This document shows, piece after piece, positions 30,030 to 46,345 of a stretch of DNA of 64,000 nucleotides. The number at the start of each line of letters is the position of its first letter. Within the stretch, counting starts at the first letter, position 1. The stretch spans positions 1-64,000 of the forward strand of contig JAVHZZ010000072.1 in the NCBI GenBank assembly GCA_036250195.1. The letters run 5' to 3'. Origin of the DNA: Mixophyes australis (taxonomy: Eukaryota > Chordata > Amphibia > Anura > Limnodynastidae). The notes under the pieces were generated by a model. That model saw only the letters and a list, made by a program, of their open reading frames with translations, ran no database searches and had not been told where the DNA came from. The translations under genes were made by a program, and so were the position numbers.

Positions 30030-33000
30030 CATGATTCATGATTCAATTCATGATTCATGATTCAATTCATGAATTATGATTCAATTCATGATTAATGATT
30101 CATGATTCAATTCATGATTCATGATTCATGATTCAATTCATGATTCAATTCATGATTCAATTCATGATTCAATTCATGATTCATGATTCAATTTATGAAT
30201 TATGATTCATGATTCATGATTTATGATTCATGATTCATGATTCAATTCATGATTCATGATTCAATTCATGATTCAAGATTCATGATTCAATTCATGATTC
30301 ATGATTCGATTCATGATTCATGATTCAATTCATGATTAATGATTCATGATTCAATTCATGATTCATGATTCAATTCATGATTCAATTCATGATTCATGAT
30401 TCATGATTCAATTTATGAATTATGATTCATGATTCATGATTCAATTCATGATTCAATTCATGATTCATGATTCAATTAATAATTCATGATTAATGATTCA
30501 TGATTCAATTCATGATGCATGATTCAATTCATGATTCATGATTTAATTCATGATTCATGATTCGATTCATGATTCATGATTCGATTCATGATTCATGATT
30601 CATGATTCATGATTCAATTCATGATTCATGATTCATGATTCAATTCATGATTCATGATTCATGATTCATGATTCAATTCATGATTCATGATTCATGAATT
30701 ATGATTCAATTCATGATTCATGATTCATGATTCAATTCATGATTCAATTCATAATTCATGATTCATGATTTAATTTATAATTCATGATTCAATTCATGAT
30801 TCAAGATTCTTGATTCGATTCATGATTCATGATTCAATTCATGATTCATGATTCATGTTTCGATTCATGATTCAATTCATGATTCATGATTCGATTCATG
30901 ATTCATGATTCAATTCATGATTCATAATTCATGATTCATGATTCGATTCATGATTCATGATTCAATTCATGATTCATGATTCATGATTCATGATTCAATT
31001 CATGATTCATGATTCAATTCATGATTCATGATTCAATTCATGATTCATGATTCATGATTCGATTCATGATTCATGATTTATGATTCAATTCATGATTCAT
31101 GATTCATGATTCATTTCATGATTCATGATTCATGATTCATGATTCAATTCATGTTTCATGATTTATGATTCGATTCATGATTCATGATTCATGATTCAAT
31201 TCATGATTCATGATTCAATTCATAATTCATGATTCGTGATTCAATTCATGATTCATGATTCATGGTTCAATCCATGATTCATGATTCATGATTCAAGATT
31301 CAAATCATGATTCAATTCATGATTCATGATTCATGATTCAATTCATGATTCATGATTCAATTCATGATTCATGATTCAATTCATGATGCATGATTCGATT
31401 CATGATTCATGATTCATGATTCAAATCATGATTCATGATTCAATTCATGATTCATAATTCATGATTCATGATTCAATTCATGATTCATGATTCAATTCAT
31501 GATTCATAATTCATGATTTATGATTCAATTCATGATTCATGATTCAGGATTCATGATTCGATTCATGATTCTTGATTCACGATTCATGATTCGATTCATG
31601 ATTCATGATTCATGATTCAATTCATGATTCATGTTTCATGATTCATGATTCAATTCATGATTCATGATTCATGATTCAATTCATAATTCATGATTCATGA
31701 TTCATGATTCGATTCATGATTCTTGACTCATGATTCATGATTCGATTCATGATTCAAGATTCATGATTCGATTCATGATTCATGATTCAATTCATGATTC
31801 ATGATTCATGATTCGATTCATGATTCAAATCATGATTCATGATTCATGATTCAATTTATGATTCATGATTCATGATTCATGATTCAATTCATGATTCATG
31901 ATTCAATTCATGATTCAATTCATGATTCATGATTCAATTCATGATTCATGATTTATGATTCAATTCATGATTCAATTAATGATTCATGATTCATGATTCA
32001 ATTCATGATTCATGATTCAATTCATGATTCATGATTCATGATTCAATTCATGATTTATGATTTGATTCATGATTCATGATTCATGATTCAATTCATGATT
32101 CATGATTCATGATTCATGATTCAATTCATGATTCATGAATTATGATTCAATTCATGATTCATGATTCAATTCATGATTCAATTCATGATTCATGATTTAA
32201 TTTATAATTCATGATTCAATTCATGATTCATGATTCATGGTTAAATTTATGATTCATGATTCATGATTCATGATTCAATTCATGATTCAATTTATGATTC
32301 TGGATTTATTCATGATTCATGATTCATGATTCATGATTCAATTCATGATTCATGATTCATGATTAAATTCATGATTCATGATTTATGATTCTGGATTTAT
32401 TTCATGATTCATGATTCGATTCTTGATTCTTGATTCATGATTCAATTCATAAATCATGATTCATGATTCAATTCATGATTCTTGATTCATGAATCATGAT
32501 TCATGATTCATGATTCATGATTCAATTCATAATTCATGATTCATAATTTATGATTCATGATTCATGATTCATGATTCAATTCATAATTCATGATTCATGA
32601 TTCATGATTCAATTCATGATTCATGATTCATGATTCAATTCATGATTCATGATTCATGATTCATGATTCGATTCATGATTCATGATTCAATTCATGATTC
32701 ATGATTCAAGATTCATGATTCATGATTCGATTCATGATTCATGATTCATGATTCATGATTCATGATTCGATTCATGATTCATGATTCATGATTCAATTCA
32801 TGATTCATGATTCGATTCATGATTCAATTCATGAATCATGACTCGATTCATGATTCTTGATTCATGATTCATGATTCGATTCATGATTCATGATTCATGA
32901 TTCAATTCATGATTCATGATTCAATTCATGATTCATGATTCATGATTCGATTCATGATTAATGATTCATGATTCAATTCATGATTCATGATTCATGATTC

Positions 33001-34560
33001 ATGATTCAATTCATGATTCATAATTCATGATTCATGATTTAATTCATAATTCATGATTCATGGTTCATGATTTGATTCATGATTCTTGACTCGTGATTCA
33101 TGATTCGATTCATGATTCATGATTCATGATTCAATTCATGATTCATGATTTAATTAATGATTCAAGATTCATGATTCAATTCATGATTCAATTCATGATT
33201 AATGATTCATGATTCAATTCATGATTCATGATTCATGATTCAATTCATGATTCAATTCATGATTCATGATTCATGATTCAATTTATGAATTATGATTCAT
33301 GATTCATGATTTATGATTCATGATTCATGATTCAATTCATGATTCATGATTCATGATTCAATTCATGATTCATGATTCGATTCATGATTCATGATTCAAT
33401 TCATGATTAATGATTCATGATTCAATTCATGATTCATGATTCATGATTCAATTCATGATTCTATTCATGATTCATGATTCATGATTCAATTCATGATTCA
33501 TGATTTAATTCATGATTCATGATTCAATTCATGATTCATGATTCGATTCATGATTCATGATTCATCATTCATGATTCAATTCATGATTCATGATTCATGA
33601 TTCAATTCATGATTCATGATTCATGATTCATGATTCAATTCATGATTCATGATTCATTAATTATGATTCAATTCATAATTCATGATTCATGATTTAATTT
33701 ATAATTCATGATTCAATTCATGATTCAAGATTCTTGATTCGATTCATGATTCATGATTCAATTCATGATTCATGATTCATGTTTCGATTCATGATTCAAT
33801 TCATGATTCATGATTCGATTCATGATTCATGATTCAATTCATGATTCATAATTCATGATTTATGATTCGATTCATGATTCATGATTCAATTCATGATTCA
33901 TGATTCATGATTCATGATTCAATTCATGATTCATGATTCATGATTCAATTCATGATTCATGATTCAATTCATGATTCATGATTCATGATTCGATTCATGA
34001 TTCATGATTTATGATTCAATTCATGATTCATGATTCATGATTCAATTCATGATTCATGATTCATGATTCATGATTCAATTCATGTTTCATGATTTATTAT
34101 TCGATTCATGATTCATGATTCATGATTCAATTCATGATTCATGATTCAATTCATGATTCATGATTCGTGATTCAATTCATGATTCATGATTCATGATTCA
34201 ATCCATGATTCATGATTCATGATTCAAGATTCAAATCATGATTCAATTCATGATTCATGATTCATGATTCAATTCATGATTCATGATTCAATTCATGATT
34301 CATGATTCATGATTCATGATTCATGATTCAAATCATGATTCATGATTCAATTCATGATTCATAATTCATGATTCATGATTCAATTCATGATTCATGATTC
34401 AATTCATGATTCATAATTCATGATTCATGATTCAATTCATGATTCATGATTCAGGATTCAATTCATGATTCATGATTCATAATTCATGATTCATGATTCA
34501 ATTCATGATTCATGATTCATGATTCATGATTCAATTCATAATTCATGATTCATGATTCAT
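30030..34560. repeat. Returning family A block inside family B
   Basis: Family A landmarks come back here: the CTGGATTTA pair at 32300/32391 and GACTCGTG at 33088. The block aligns with 22.4-26.7 kb at offsets that drift from 7594 (at 22474) through 7867 (at 24433) and 7874 (at 25214) to 7883 (at 26571). It ends in the same AGGATTCAATTC and ATTCTTG arrangement that precedes family B at 26.7 kb, and family B again follows. It therefore belongs to a composite A-plus-B unit of about 7.6-7.9 kb that was duplicated and has since drifted. Confidence 0.7.
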
Positions 34561-37500
34561 GATTCAATTCATGATTCTTGATTCATGATTCATGATTCAA
34601 TTCATGATTCATGATTCGATTCATGATTCATGATTCATGATTCATGATTCAATTCATGATTCAATTCATGATTCATGATTCAATTTATGATTCATGATTC
34701 ATGATTGATGAATTCAATTCATGATTCATGATTCATGATTGATGAATTCAATTCATGATTCATGATTCATGATTTATGATTCAATTCATGATTCAATTCA
34801 TGATTCATGATTTAATTCATGATTCATGATTCAATTCATGATTCATGATTCATAATTTAATTCATGATTCAATTTATGATTTATGAATCATGATTCATAA
34901 TTTAATTCATGATTCAATTTATGATTCATGATTCAATTCATGATTCAATTCATGATTCATGATTCATGATTCAATTCATGATTCATGATTCATGATTCGA
35001 TTCATGATTCATGATTCGATTCATGATTCATGATTCAATTCATGATTCATGATTAAATTCATGATTCATGATTCGATTCATGATTCATGATTCATGATTC
35101 ATGATTCAATTCATAATTCATGATTCATGATTCATGATTCAATTCATGATTCATGATTCATGATTCATGATTCAACTCATGATTCATGATTCATGATTCA
35201 ATTCATGATTCATGATTCATGATTCATGATTCAATTCATGATTCATGATTCATGATTCAATTCATGATTTATGATTCCTTTTTATGATTCTTGATTCATG
35301 ATTCATGATTCGATTCATGATTCATGATTCATGATTCAATTCATGATTCATGATTCATGATTCATGATTCGAGTCATGATTCATGATTCATGATTCAATT
35401 CATGATTCATGATTCATGATTCAATTCATGATTTATGATTCCTTTTTATGATTCTTGATTCATGATTCATGATTCGATTCATGATTCATGATTCATGATT
35501 CAATTCATGATTCATGATTCATAATTCATGATTCATGATTCAATTCATGATTCATGATTCATGATTCATGATTCAATTCATGATTCTTGATTCATGATTC
35601 ATGATTCAATTCATGATTCATGATTCGATTCATGATTCATGATTCAATTCATGATTCAATTCATGATTCATGATTCAATTCATGATTCATGATTCATGAT
35701 TCATGATTCAATTCATGATACAATTCATGATTCATGATTGATGAATTCAATTCATGATTCATGATTCATGATTTATGATTCAATTCATGATTCAATTCAT
35801 GATTCATGATTTAATTCATGATTCATGATTCATGATTCAATTCATGATTCATGATTCATGATTCAATTCATGATTCAATTTATGATTTATGAATCATGAT
35901 TCATAATTTAATTCATGATTCAATTTATGATTCATGATTCAATTCATGATTCAATTCATGATTCATGATTCATGATTCAATTCATGATTCATGATTCAAT
36001 TCATGATTCATGATTCGATTCATGATTCATGATGCATGATTCAATTCATGATTCAAGATTCAATTCGTGATTCATAATTCATGATTCATGATTCAATTCA
36101 TGATTCATGATTTAATTCATGATTCGAATCCTGATTCAATTCATGATTCGAATCCTGATTGAATTCATGATTCATGATTCATGATTCAATTCATGATTCA
36201 TGATTCATGATTCAATTCATGATTCATGATTCATGATTCATGATTCATGAGTCAATTCATAATTCATGATTCATGATTCAATTCATAATTCATGATTCAT
36301 GATTCAAATTATGATTCATGATTCAGGATTCAATTCATGATTCATGATTCATGATTCATGATTCATGATTCAATTCATAATTCATGATTAATGATTCATG
36401 ATTCAATTCATGATTTATGATTCATGATTCATGATTCATGATTCAATTCATGATTCATGATTCATGATTCAATTCATGATACATGATTCATGATTTATGA
36501 TTCGATTCATGATTCATAATTCATGATTCATGATTCAATTCATGATTCATGATTCAATTCATGATTCATGATTCATGATTCATGATTCATGATTTGATTC
36601 ATGATTCATGATTCATGATTCGATTCATGATTCATGATTCATGATTCAATTCATGATTCATGATTCAAGATTCATGATTCATGATTCGATTCATGATTCA
36701 TGATTCAATTCATGATTAATGATTCATGATTCAATTCATGATTCATGATTCAATTCATGATTCATGATTTAATTCATGATTCAATTCATGATTCATGATT
36801 CGATTCATGATTCTTGATGCATGATTCAATTCATGATTCATGATTCATGATTCATGATTCAATTCATGATTCAAGATTCAAATCGTGATTCATAATTCAT
36901 GATTCATGATTCAATTCATGATTCATGATTTAATTCATGATTCGAATCCTGATTCAATTCATGATTCGAATCCTGATTGAATTCATGATTCATGATTCAT
37001 GATTCAATTCATGATTCAATTCATGATTCATGATTCATGATTCATGATTCATGAGTCAATTCATGATTCATGATTAATGATTCAATTCATAATTCATGAT
37101 TCATGATTCATGATTCGATTCATGATTCATGATTCATGATTCAATTTATAATTCATGATTCATGATTCAATTCATGATTCATGATTCGTTTCATGATTCT
37201 TGATTCATGATTCATGATTCGATTCATGATTCATGATTCATAATTCAAATTATGATTCATGATTCAGGATTCAATTCATGATTCATGATTCATGATTCAT
37301 GATTCATGATTCATGATTCGAGTCATGATTCATGATTCATGATTCAATTCATGATTCATGATTCATGATTCAATTCATGATTCATGATTCCTTTTTATGA
37401 TTCTTGATTCATGATTCATGATTCGATTCATGATTCATGATTTATGATTCAATTCATGATTCATGATTCATAATTCATGATTCATGATTCAATTCATCAT

Positions 37501-38578
37501 TCATGATTCATGATTCATGATTCGCGATTCAATTCATAATTCATGATTCATGATTCATGATTCAATTCATGATTCTTGATTCATGATTCATGATTCAATT
37601 CATGATTCATGATTCGATTCATGATTCATGATTCAATTCATGATTCAATTCATGATTCGTGATTGATGAATTCAATTCATGATTCATGATTCATGATTTA
37701 TGATTCAATTCATGATTCAATTCATGATTCATGATTTAATTCATGATTCATGATTCATGATTCAATTCATGATTCATGATTCATGATTAAATTCATGATA
37801 CAATTTATGATTTATGAATCATGATTCATAATTTAATTCATGATTCAATTTATGATTCATGATTCAATTCATGATTCAATTCATGATTCATGATTCAATT
37901 CATGATTCATGATTCAATTCATGATTCATGATTAAATTCATGATTCATGATTCGATTCATGATTCATGATGCATGATTCAATTCATGATTCATGATTCAT
38001 GATTCATGATTCAATTCATGATTCAAGATTCAATTCGTGAATCATAATTCATGATTCATGATTCAATTCATGATTCATGATTTAATTCATGATTCGAATC
38101 CTGATTCAATGCATGATTCGAATCCTGATTGAATTCATGATTCATGATTCATGATTCAATTCATGATTCATGATTCATGATTCATGATTCATGATTCATG
38201 AGTCAATTCATGATTCATGATTCATGATTCAATTCATAATTCATGATTCATGATTCAATTCATGATTCAAGATTCGTTTCATGATTCTTGATTCATGATT
38301 CATGATTCGATTCATGATTCATGATTCATGATTCAAATTATGATTCATGATTCAGGATTCAATTCATGATTCATGATTCATGATTCATGATTCATGATTC
38401 AATTCATAATTCATGAATAATGATTCATGATTCAATTCATGATTTATGATTCATGATTCATGATTCATGATTTAATTCATGATTCATGATTCATGATTCA
38501 ATTCATGATACATGATTCATGATTTATGATTCGATTCATGATTCATAATTCATGATTCATGATTCAATTCATGATTCA
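34395..38578. repeat. 4.2-4.3-kb family B unit, copy 1
   Basis: Landmarks recur in the same order in the next segment: AGGATTCAATTC (34453 and 38637), CCTTTTTATG (35279/35441 and 39528/39692), GAATCCTG (36126, 36944, 38096 and 40410, 41287, 42425) and CCTTTTTATG (37390 and 41726). Offsets run from 4184 through 4249, 4284 and 4343 to 4329. The drift shows unit gain and loss since duplication. Both copies carry the exceptional AATGCATGATTCG between GAATCCTG members (near 38109 and 42438), which ties them together. The left edge overlaps the last part of the family A return because the duplicated unit starts there. Confidence 0.7.
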
Positions 38579-41500
38579 TGATTCAATTCATGATTCATAA
38601 TTCATGATTCATGATTCAATTCATGATTCATGATTCAGGATTCAATTCATGATTCATGATTCATAATTCATGATTCATGATTCAATTCATGATTCATGAT
38701 TCATGATTCATGATTCAATTCATAATTCATGATTCATGATTCATGATTCAATTCATGATTCTTGATTCATGATTCATGATTCAATTCATGATTCATGATT
38801 CGATTCATGATTCATGATTCATGATTCATGATTCAATTCATGATTCAATTCATGATTCATGATTCAATTTATGATTCATGATTCATGATTGATGAATTCA
38901 ATTCATGATTCATGATTCATGATTGATGAATTCAATTCATGATTCATGATTCATGATTTATGATTCAATTCATGATTCAATTCATGATTCATGATTTAAT
39001 TCATGATTCATGATTCAATTCATGATTCATGATTCATAATTTAATTCATGATTCAATTTATGATTTATGAATCATGATTCATAATTTAATTCATGATTCA
39101 ATTTATGATTCATGATTCAATTCATGATTCAATTCATGATTCATGATTCATGATTCAATTCATGATTCATGATTCATGATTCGATTCATGATTCATGATT
39201 CAATTCATGATTCATGATTAAATTCATGATTCGATTCATGATTCATAATTCATGATTCATGATTCAATTCATGATTCATGATTCAATTCATGATTCGAAT
39301 CCTGATTCAATTCAGGATTCGAATCCTGATTCAATTCATGATTCATGATTCATGATTCAATTCATAATTCATGATTCATGATTCATGATTCAATTCATGA
39401 TTCATGATTCATGATTCATGATTCAACTCATGATTCATGATTCATGATTCAATTCATGATTCATGATTCATGATTCATGATTCAATTCATGATTCATGAT
39501 TCATGATTCAATTCATGATTTATGATTCCTTTTTATGATTCTTGATTCATGATTCATGATTCGATTCATAATTCATGATTCATGATTCAATTCATGATTC
39601 ATGATTCATGATTCATGATTCGAGTCATGATTCATGATTCATGATTCAATTCATGATTCATGATTCATGATTCAATTCATGATTTATGATTCCTTTTTAT
39701 GATTCTTGATTCATGATTCATGATTCGATTCATGATTCATGATTCATGATTCAATTCATGATTCATGATTCATAATTCATGATTCATGATTCAATTCATG
39801 ATTCATGATTCATGATTCATGATTCAATTCATGATTCTTGATTCATGATTCATGATTCAATTCATGATTCATGATTCGATTCATGATTCATGATTCAATT
39901 CATGATTCAATTCATGATTCATGATTCAATTCATGATTCATGATTCATGATTCATGATTCAATTCATGATTCAATTCATGATTCATGATTGATGAATTCA
40001 ATTCATGATTCATGATTCATGATTTATGATTCAATTCATGATTCAATTCATGATTCATGATTTAATTCATGATTCATGATTCATGATTCAATTCATGATT
40101 CATGATTCATGATTCAATTCATGATTCAATTTATGATTTATGAATCATGATTCATAATTTAATTCATGATTCAATTTATGATTCATGATTCAATTCATGA
40201 TTCAATTCATGATTCATGATTCATGATTCAATTCATGATTCATGATTCAATTCATGATTCATGATTCGATTCATGATTCATGATGCATGATTCAATTCAT
40301 GATTCATGATTCATGATTCATGATTCAATTCATGATTCAAGATTCAATTCGTGATTCATAATTCATGATTCATGATTCAATTCATGATTCATGATTTAAT
40401 TCATGATTCGAATCCTGATTCAATTCATGATTCGAATCCTGATTGAATTCATGATTCATGATTCATGATTCAATTCATGATTCATGATTCATGATTCAAT
40501 TCATGATTCATGATTCATGATTCATGATTCATGAGTCAATTCATAATTCATGATTCATGATTCAATTCATAATTCATGATTCATGATTCAAATTATGATT
40601 CATGATTCAGGATTCAATTCATGATTCATGATTCATGATTCATGATTCATGATTCAATTCATAATTCATGATTAATGATTCATGATTCAATTCATGATTT
40701 ATGATTCATGATTCATGATTCATGATTCAATTCATGATTCATGATTCATGATTCAATTCATGATACATGATTCATGATTTATGATTCGATTCATGATTCA
40801 TAATTCATGATTCATGATTCAATTCATGATTCATGATTCAATTCATGATTCATGATTCATGATTTATGATTCGATTCATGATTCATGATTCATGATTCAA
40901 TTCATGATTCATGATTCATGATTCATGATTCATGATTTGATTCATGATTCATGATTCATGATTCGATTCATGATTCATGATTCATGATTCAATTCATGAT
41001 TCATGATTCAAGATTCATGATTCATGATTCGATTCATGATTCATGATTCAATTCATGATTAATGATTCATGATTCAATTCATGATTCATGATTCAATTCA
41101 TGATTCATGATTTAATTCATGATTCAATTCATGATTCATGATTCGATTCATGATTCTTGATGCATGATTCAATTCATGATTCATGATTCATGATTCATGA
41201 TTCAATTCATGATTCAAGATTCAAATCGTGATTCATAATTCATGATTCATGATTCAATTCATGATTCATGATTTAATTCATGATTCGAATCCTGATTCAA
41301 TTCATGATTCGAATCCTGATTGAATTCATGATTCATGATTCATGATTCAATTCATGATTCAATTCATGATTCATGATTCATGATTCATGATTCATGAGTC
41401 AATTCATGATTCATGATTAATGATTCAATTCATAATTCATGATTCATGATTCATGATTCGATTCATGATTCATGATTCAATTTATAATTCATGATTCATG

Positions 41501-42850
41501 ATTCAATTCATGATTCATGATTCGTTTCATGATTCTTGATTCATGATTCATGATTCGATTCATGATTCATGATTCATAATTCAAATTATGATTCATGATT
41601 CAGGATTCAATTCATGATTCATGATTCATGATTCATGATTCATGATTCATGATTCGAGTCATGATTCATGATTCATGATTCAATTCATGATTCATGATTC
41701 ATGATTCAATTCATGATTCATGATTCCTTTTTATGATTCTTGATTCATGATTCATGATTCGATTCATGATTCATGATTTATGATTCAATTCATGATTCAT
41801 GATTCATAATTCATGATTCATGATTCAATTCATCATTCATGATTCATGATTCATGATTCGCGATTCAATTCATAATTCATGATTCATGATTCATGATTCA
41901 ATTCATGATTCTTGATTCATGATTCATGATTCAATTCATGATTCATGATTCGATTCATGATTCATGATTCAATTCATGATTCAATTCATGATTCGTGATT
42001 GATGAATTCAATTCATGATTCATGATTCATGATTTATGATTCAATTCATGATTCAATTCATGATTCATGATTTAATTCATGATTCATGATTCATGATTCA
42101 ATTCATGATTCATGATTCATGATTAAATTCATGATACAATTTATGATTTATGAATCATGATTCATAATTTAATTCATGATTCAATTTATGATTCATGATT
42201 CAATTCATGATTCAATTCATGATTCATGATTCAATTCATGATTCATGATTCAATTCATGATTCATGATTCAATTCATGATTCATGATTCGATTCATGATT
42301 CATGATGCATGATTCAATTCATGATTCATGATTCATGATTCAATTCATGATTCAAGATTCAATTCGTGAATCATAATTCATGATTCATGATTCAATTCAT
42401 GATTCATGATTTAATTCATGATTCGAATCCTGATTCAATGCATGATTCGAATCCTGATTGAATTCATGATTCATGATTCATGATTCAATTCATGATTCAT
42501 GATTCATGATTCATGATTCATGATTCATGAGTCAATTCATGATTCATGATTCATGATTCAATTCATAATTCATGATTCATGATTCAATTCATGATTCAAG
42601 ATTCGTTTCATGATTCTTGATTCATGATTCATGATTCGATTCATGATTCATGATTCATGATTCAAATTATGATTCATGATTCAGGATTCAATTCATGATT
42701 CATGATTCATGATTCATGATTCAATTCATAATTCATGAATAATGATTCATGATTCAATTCATGATTTATGATTCATGATTCATGATTCATGATTTAATTC
42801 ATGATTCATGATTCATGATTCAATTCATGATACATGATTCATGATTTATG
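38579..42850. repeat. 4.2-4.3-kb family B unit, copy 2
   Basis: This is the second copy of the preceding unit, with the same landmark order. It holds the second perfect palindrome TCAGGATTCGAATCCTGA at 39312-39329; the matching place in copy 1, near 35,070, lacks the whole GAATCCTG pair. Copy 2 therefore keeps a block that copy 1 lost, or gained it from sequence like that at 27,236. It ends near the ATACATGATTC variants at 42834 and 42883. Confidence 0.7.
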
Positions 42851-45800
42851 ATTCGATTCATGATTCATGATTCAATTCATGATACATGATTCATGATTTA
42901 TGATTCGATTCATGATTCATGATTCATGATTCATGATTCAATTCATGATTCATGATTCAATTCATGATTCATGATTCATGATTCATGATTTATGATTCGA
43001 TTTATGATTCATGATTCATGATTCAATTCATGATTCATGATTCATGATTCATGATTCATGACTCGATTCATGATTCATGATTCATGATTCGATTCATGAT
43101 TCATGATTCATTATTCAATTCATGATTCATGATTCAAGATTCATGATTCATGATTCGATTCATGATTCATGATTCAATTCATGATTAATGATTCATGATT
43201 CAATTCATGATTCATGATTCAATTCATGATTCATGATTTAATTCATGATTCAATTCATGATTCATGATTCGATTCATGATTCTTGATGCATGATTCAATT
43301 CATGATTCATGATTCATGATTCAATTCATGATTCAAGATTCAATTCGTGATTCATCATTCATGATTCATGATTCAATTCATGATTCATGATTTAATTCAT
43401 GATTCGAATCCTGATTCAATTCATGATTCGAATCCTGATTGAATTCATGATTCATGATTCATGATTCAATTCATGATTCATGATTCATGATTCAATTCAT
43501 GATTCATGATTCATGATTCATGATTCATGAGTCAATTCATGATTCATGATTCATGATTCAATTCATAATTCATGATTCATGATTCATGATTCGATTCATG
43601 ATTCATGATTCATGATTCAATTTATAATTCATGATTCATGATTCAATTCATGATTCATGATTCGTTTCATGATTCTTGATTCATGATTCATGATTCGATT
43701 CATGATTCATGATTCATGATTCAAATTATGATTCATGATTCAGGATTCAATTCATGATTCATGATTCATGATTCATGATTCATGATTCATGATTCATGAT
43801 TCAATTCATAATTCATGATTAATGATTCATGATTCAATTCATGATTTATGATTCATGATTCATGATTCATGATTCAATTCATGATTCATGATTCATGATT
43901 CGATTCATGATTCATGATTCATGATTCATGATTCAATTCATGATTCATGATTCAATTCATGATTCATGATTCATGATTCATGATTTATGATTCGATTCAT
44001 GATTCAATTCATGATTCATGATTCATGATTCATGATTCGATTCATGATTCATGATTCATGATTCATGATTCATGATTCGATTCATGATTCATGATTCATG
44101 ATTCAATTCATGATTCATGATTCAAGATTCATGATTCATGATTCGATTCATGATTCATGATTCAATTCATGATTAATGATTCATGATTCAATTCATGATT
44201 CATGATTCAATTCATGATTCATGATTTAATTCATGATTCAATTCATGATTCATGATTCGATTCATGATTCTTGATGCATGATTCAATTCATGATTCATGA
44301 TTCATGATTCAATTCATGATTCAAGATTCAATTCGTGATTCATAATTCATGATTCATGATTCATTTCATGATTCATGATTTAATTCATGATTCGAATCCT
44401 GATTCAATTCATGATTCGAATCCTGATTGAATTCATGATTCATGATTCATGATTCAATTCATGATTCATGATTCATGATTCAATTCATGATTCATGATTC
44501 ATGATTCATGATTCATGAGTCAATTCATGATTCATGATTCATGATTCAATTCATAATTCATGATTCATGATTCATGATTCGTTTCATGATTCAATTCATA
44601 ATTCATGATTCATGATTCATGATTCGATTCATGATTCATGATTCATGATTCAATTTATAATTCATGATTCATGATTCAATTCATGATTCATGATTCGTTT
44701 CATGATTCTTGATTCATGATTCATGATTCGATTCATGATTTATGATTCATGATTCAAATTATGATTCATGATTCAGGATTCAATTCATAATTCATGATTC
44801 ATGATTCATGATTCAATTCATAATTCATGATTAATGATTCATGATTCAATTCATGATTTATGATTCATGATTCATGATTCAATTCATGATACATGATTCA
44901 TGATTTATGATTCGATTCATGATTCATGATTCATGATTCATGATTCAATTCATGATTCATGATTCAATTCATGATTCATGATTCATGATTCATGATTTAT
45001 GATTCGATTCATGATTCATGATTCATGATTCAATTCATGATTCATGATTCATGATTCATGATTCGATTCATGATTCATGATTCATGATTCAATTCATGAT
45101 TCATGATTCAAGATTCATGATTCATGATTCGATTCATGATTCATGATTCAATTCATGATTAATGATTCATGATTCAATTCATGATTCATGATTCAATTCA
45201 TGATTCATGATTTAATTCATGATTCAATTCATGATTCATGATTTGATTCATGATTCTTGATTCATGATTCGATTCATGATTCATGATTCATGATTCAATT
45301 CATGATTCATGATTCATGATTCGATTCATGATTCATGATTCATGATTCATGATTCAATTCATGATTCATGATTCATGATTCATGATTCAATTCATGATTC
45401 ATGATTCATGATTCAATTCATGATTCATGATTCATGATTCAATTCATGATTCATGATTCGATTCATGATTCGTGATTGATGAATTCAATTCATGATTCAT
45501 GATTCATGATTTATGATTCAATTCATGCTTCAATTCATGATTCAATTTATAATTTATGAACCATGATTCATAATTTAATTCATGATTCAATTTATGATTC
45601 ATGATTCAGTTCATGATTCAATTCATGATTCATGATTCAATTCATGATTCATGATTCAATTCATGATTCATGATTAAATTCATGATTCATGATTCGATTC
45701 ATGATTCATGATGCATGATTCAATTCATGATTCATGATTCATGATTCATGATTCAATTCATGATTCAAGATTCAATTCGTGATTCATAATTCATGATTCA

Positions 45801-46345
45801 TGATTCAATTCATAATTCATGATTTAATTCATGATTCGAATCCTGATTCAATTCATGATTCGATTCCTGATTGAATTCATGATTCATGATTCATGATTCA
45901 ATTCATGATTCATGATTCATGATTCAATTCATGATTCATGATTCATGATTCATGATTCATGAGTCAATTCATGATTCATGATTCATGATTCAATTCATAA
46001 TTCATGATTCATGATTCGATTCATGATTCATGATTCATGATTCAATTTATAATTCATGATTCATGATTCAATTCATGATTCAAGATTCGTTTCATGATTC
46101 TTGATTCATGATTCATGATTTGATTCATGATTCATGATTCATGATTCAAATTATGATTCATGATTCAGGATTCAATTCATGATTCATGATTCATGATTCA
46201 TGATTCATGATTCAATTCATAATTCATGAATAATGATTCATGATTCAATTCATGATTTATGATTCATGATTCATGATTCAGGATTCAATTCATGATTCAT
46301 GATTCATGATTCATGATTCATGATTCAATTCATAATTCATGAATA
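42850..46345. repeat. Family B stretch with a period near 0.98 kb
   Basis: GAATCCTG pairs fall at 42425, 43406 and 44394, spaced 981 and 988 bp, then at 45838 after 1444 bp. Each unit carries the same order of variants: GATGCATG, ATTCAAGATTCAATTCGTG, the GAATCCTG pair, GAGTCAATTC, CGTTTCATG, CAGGATTCAATTC and ATACATG. In the pair at 45838 the second member is GATTCCTG rather than GAATCCTG (45862). The longer spacing before 45838 contains an extra stretch with ATTTATAATTTATG and CATGCTTC variants. Confidence 0.65.

Larger units (their letters stand above)
26700..30030. repeat. Satellite family B domain, first block
   Basis: At about 26.7 kb the landmark set changes. CTGGATTTA and GACTCGTG stop, and GATGAATTC (26869, 27943, 29920), GAATCCTG pairs (27236/27260, 28363/28387, 29240/29264) and CCTTTTTATG (27486, 27643; CCTTTTATG at 29658) appear. 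The same 7/5-bp grammar continues, so this is a different higher-order lineage of the same satellite, not a new sequence. The block recurs from about 34.56 kb, with CCTTTTTATG at 27486 matching 35279 and GAATCCTG at 28363 matching 36126 (offsets of about 7.7-7.8 kb). Confidence 0.7.
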
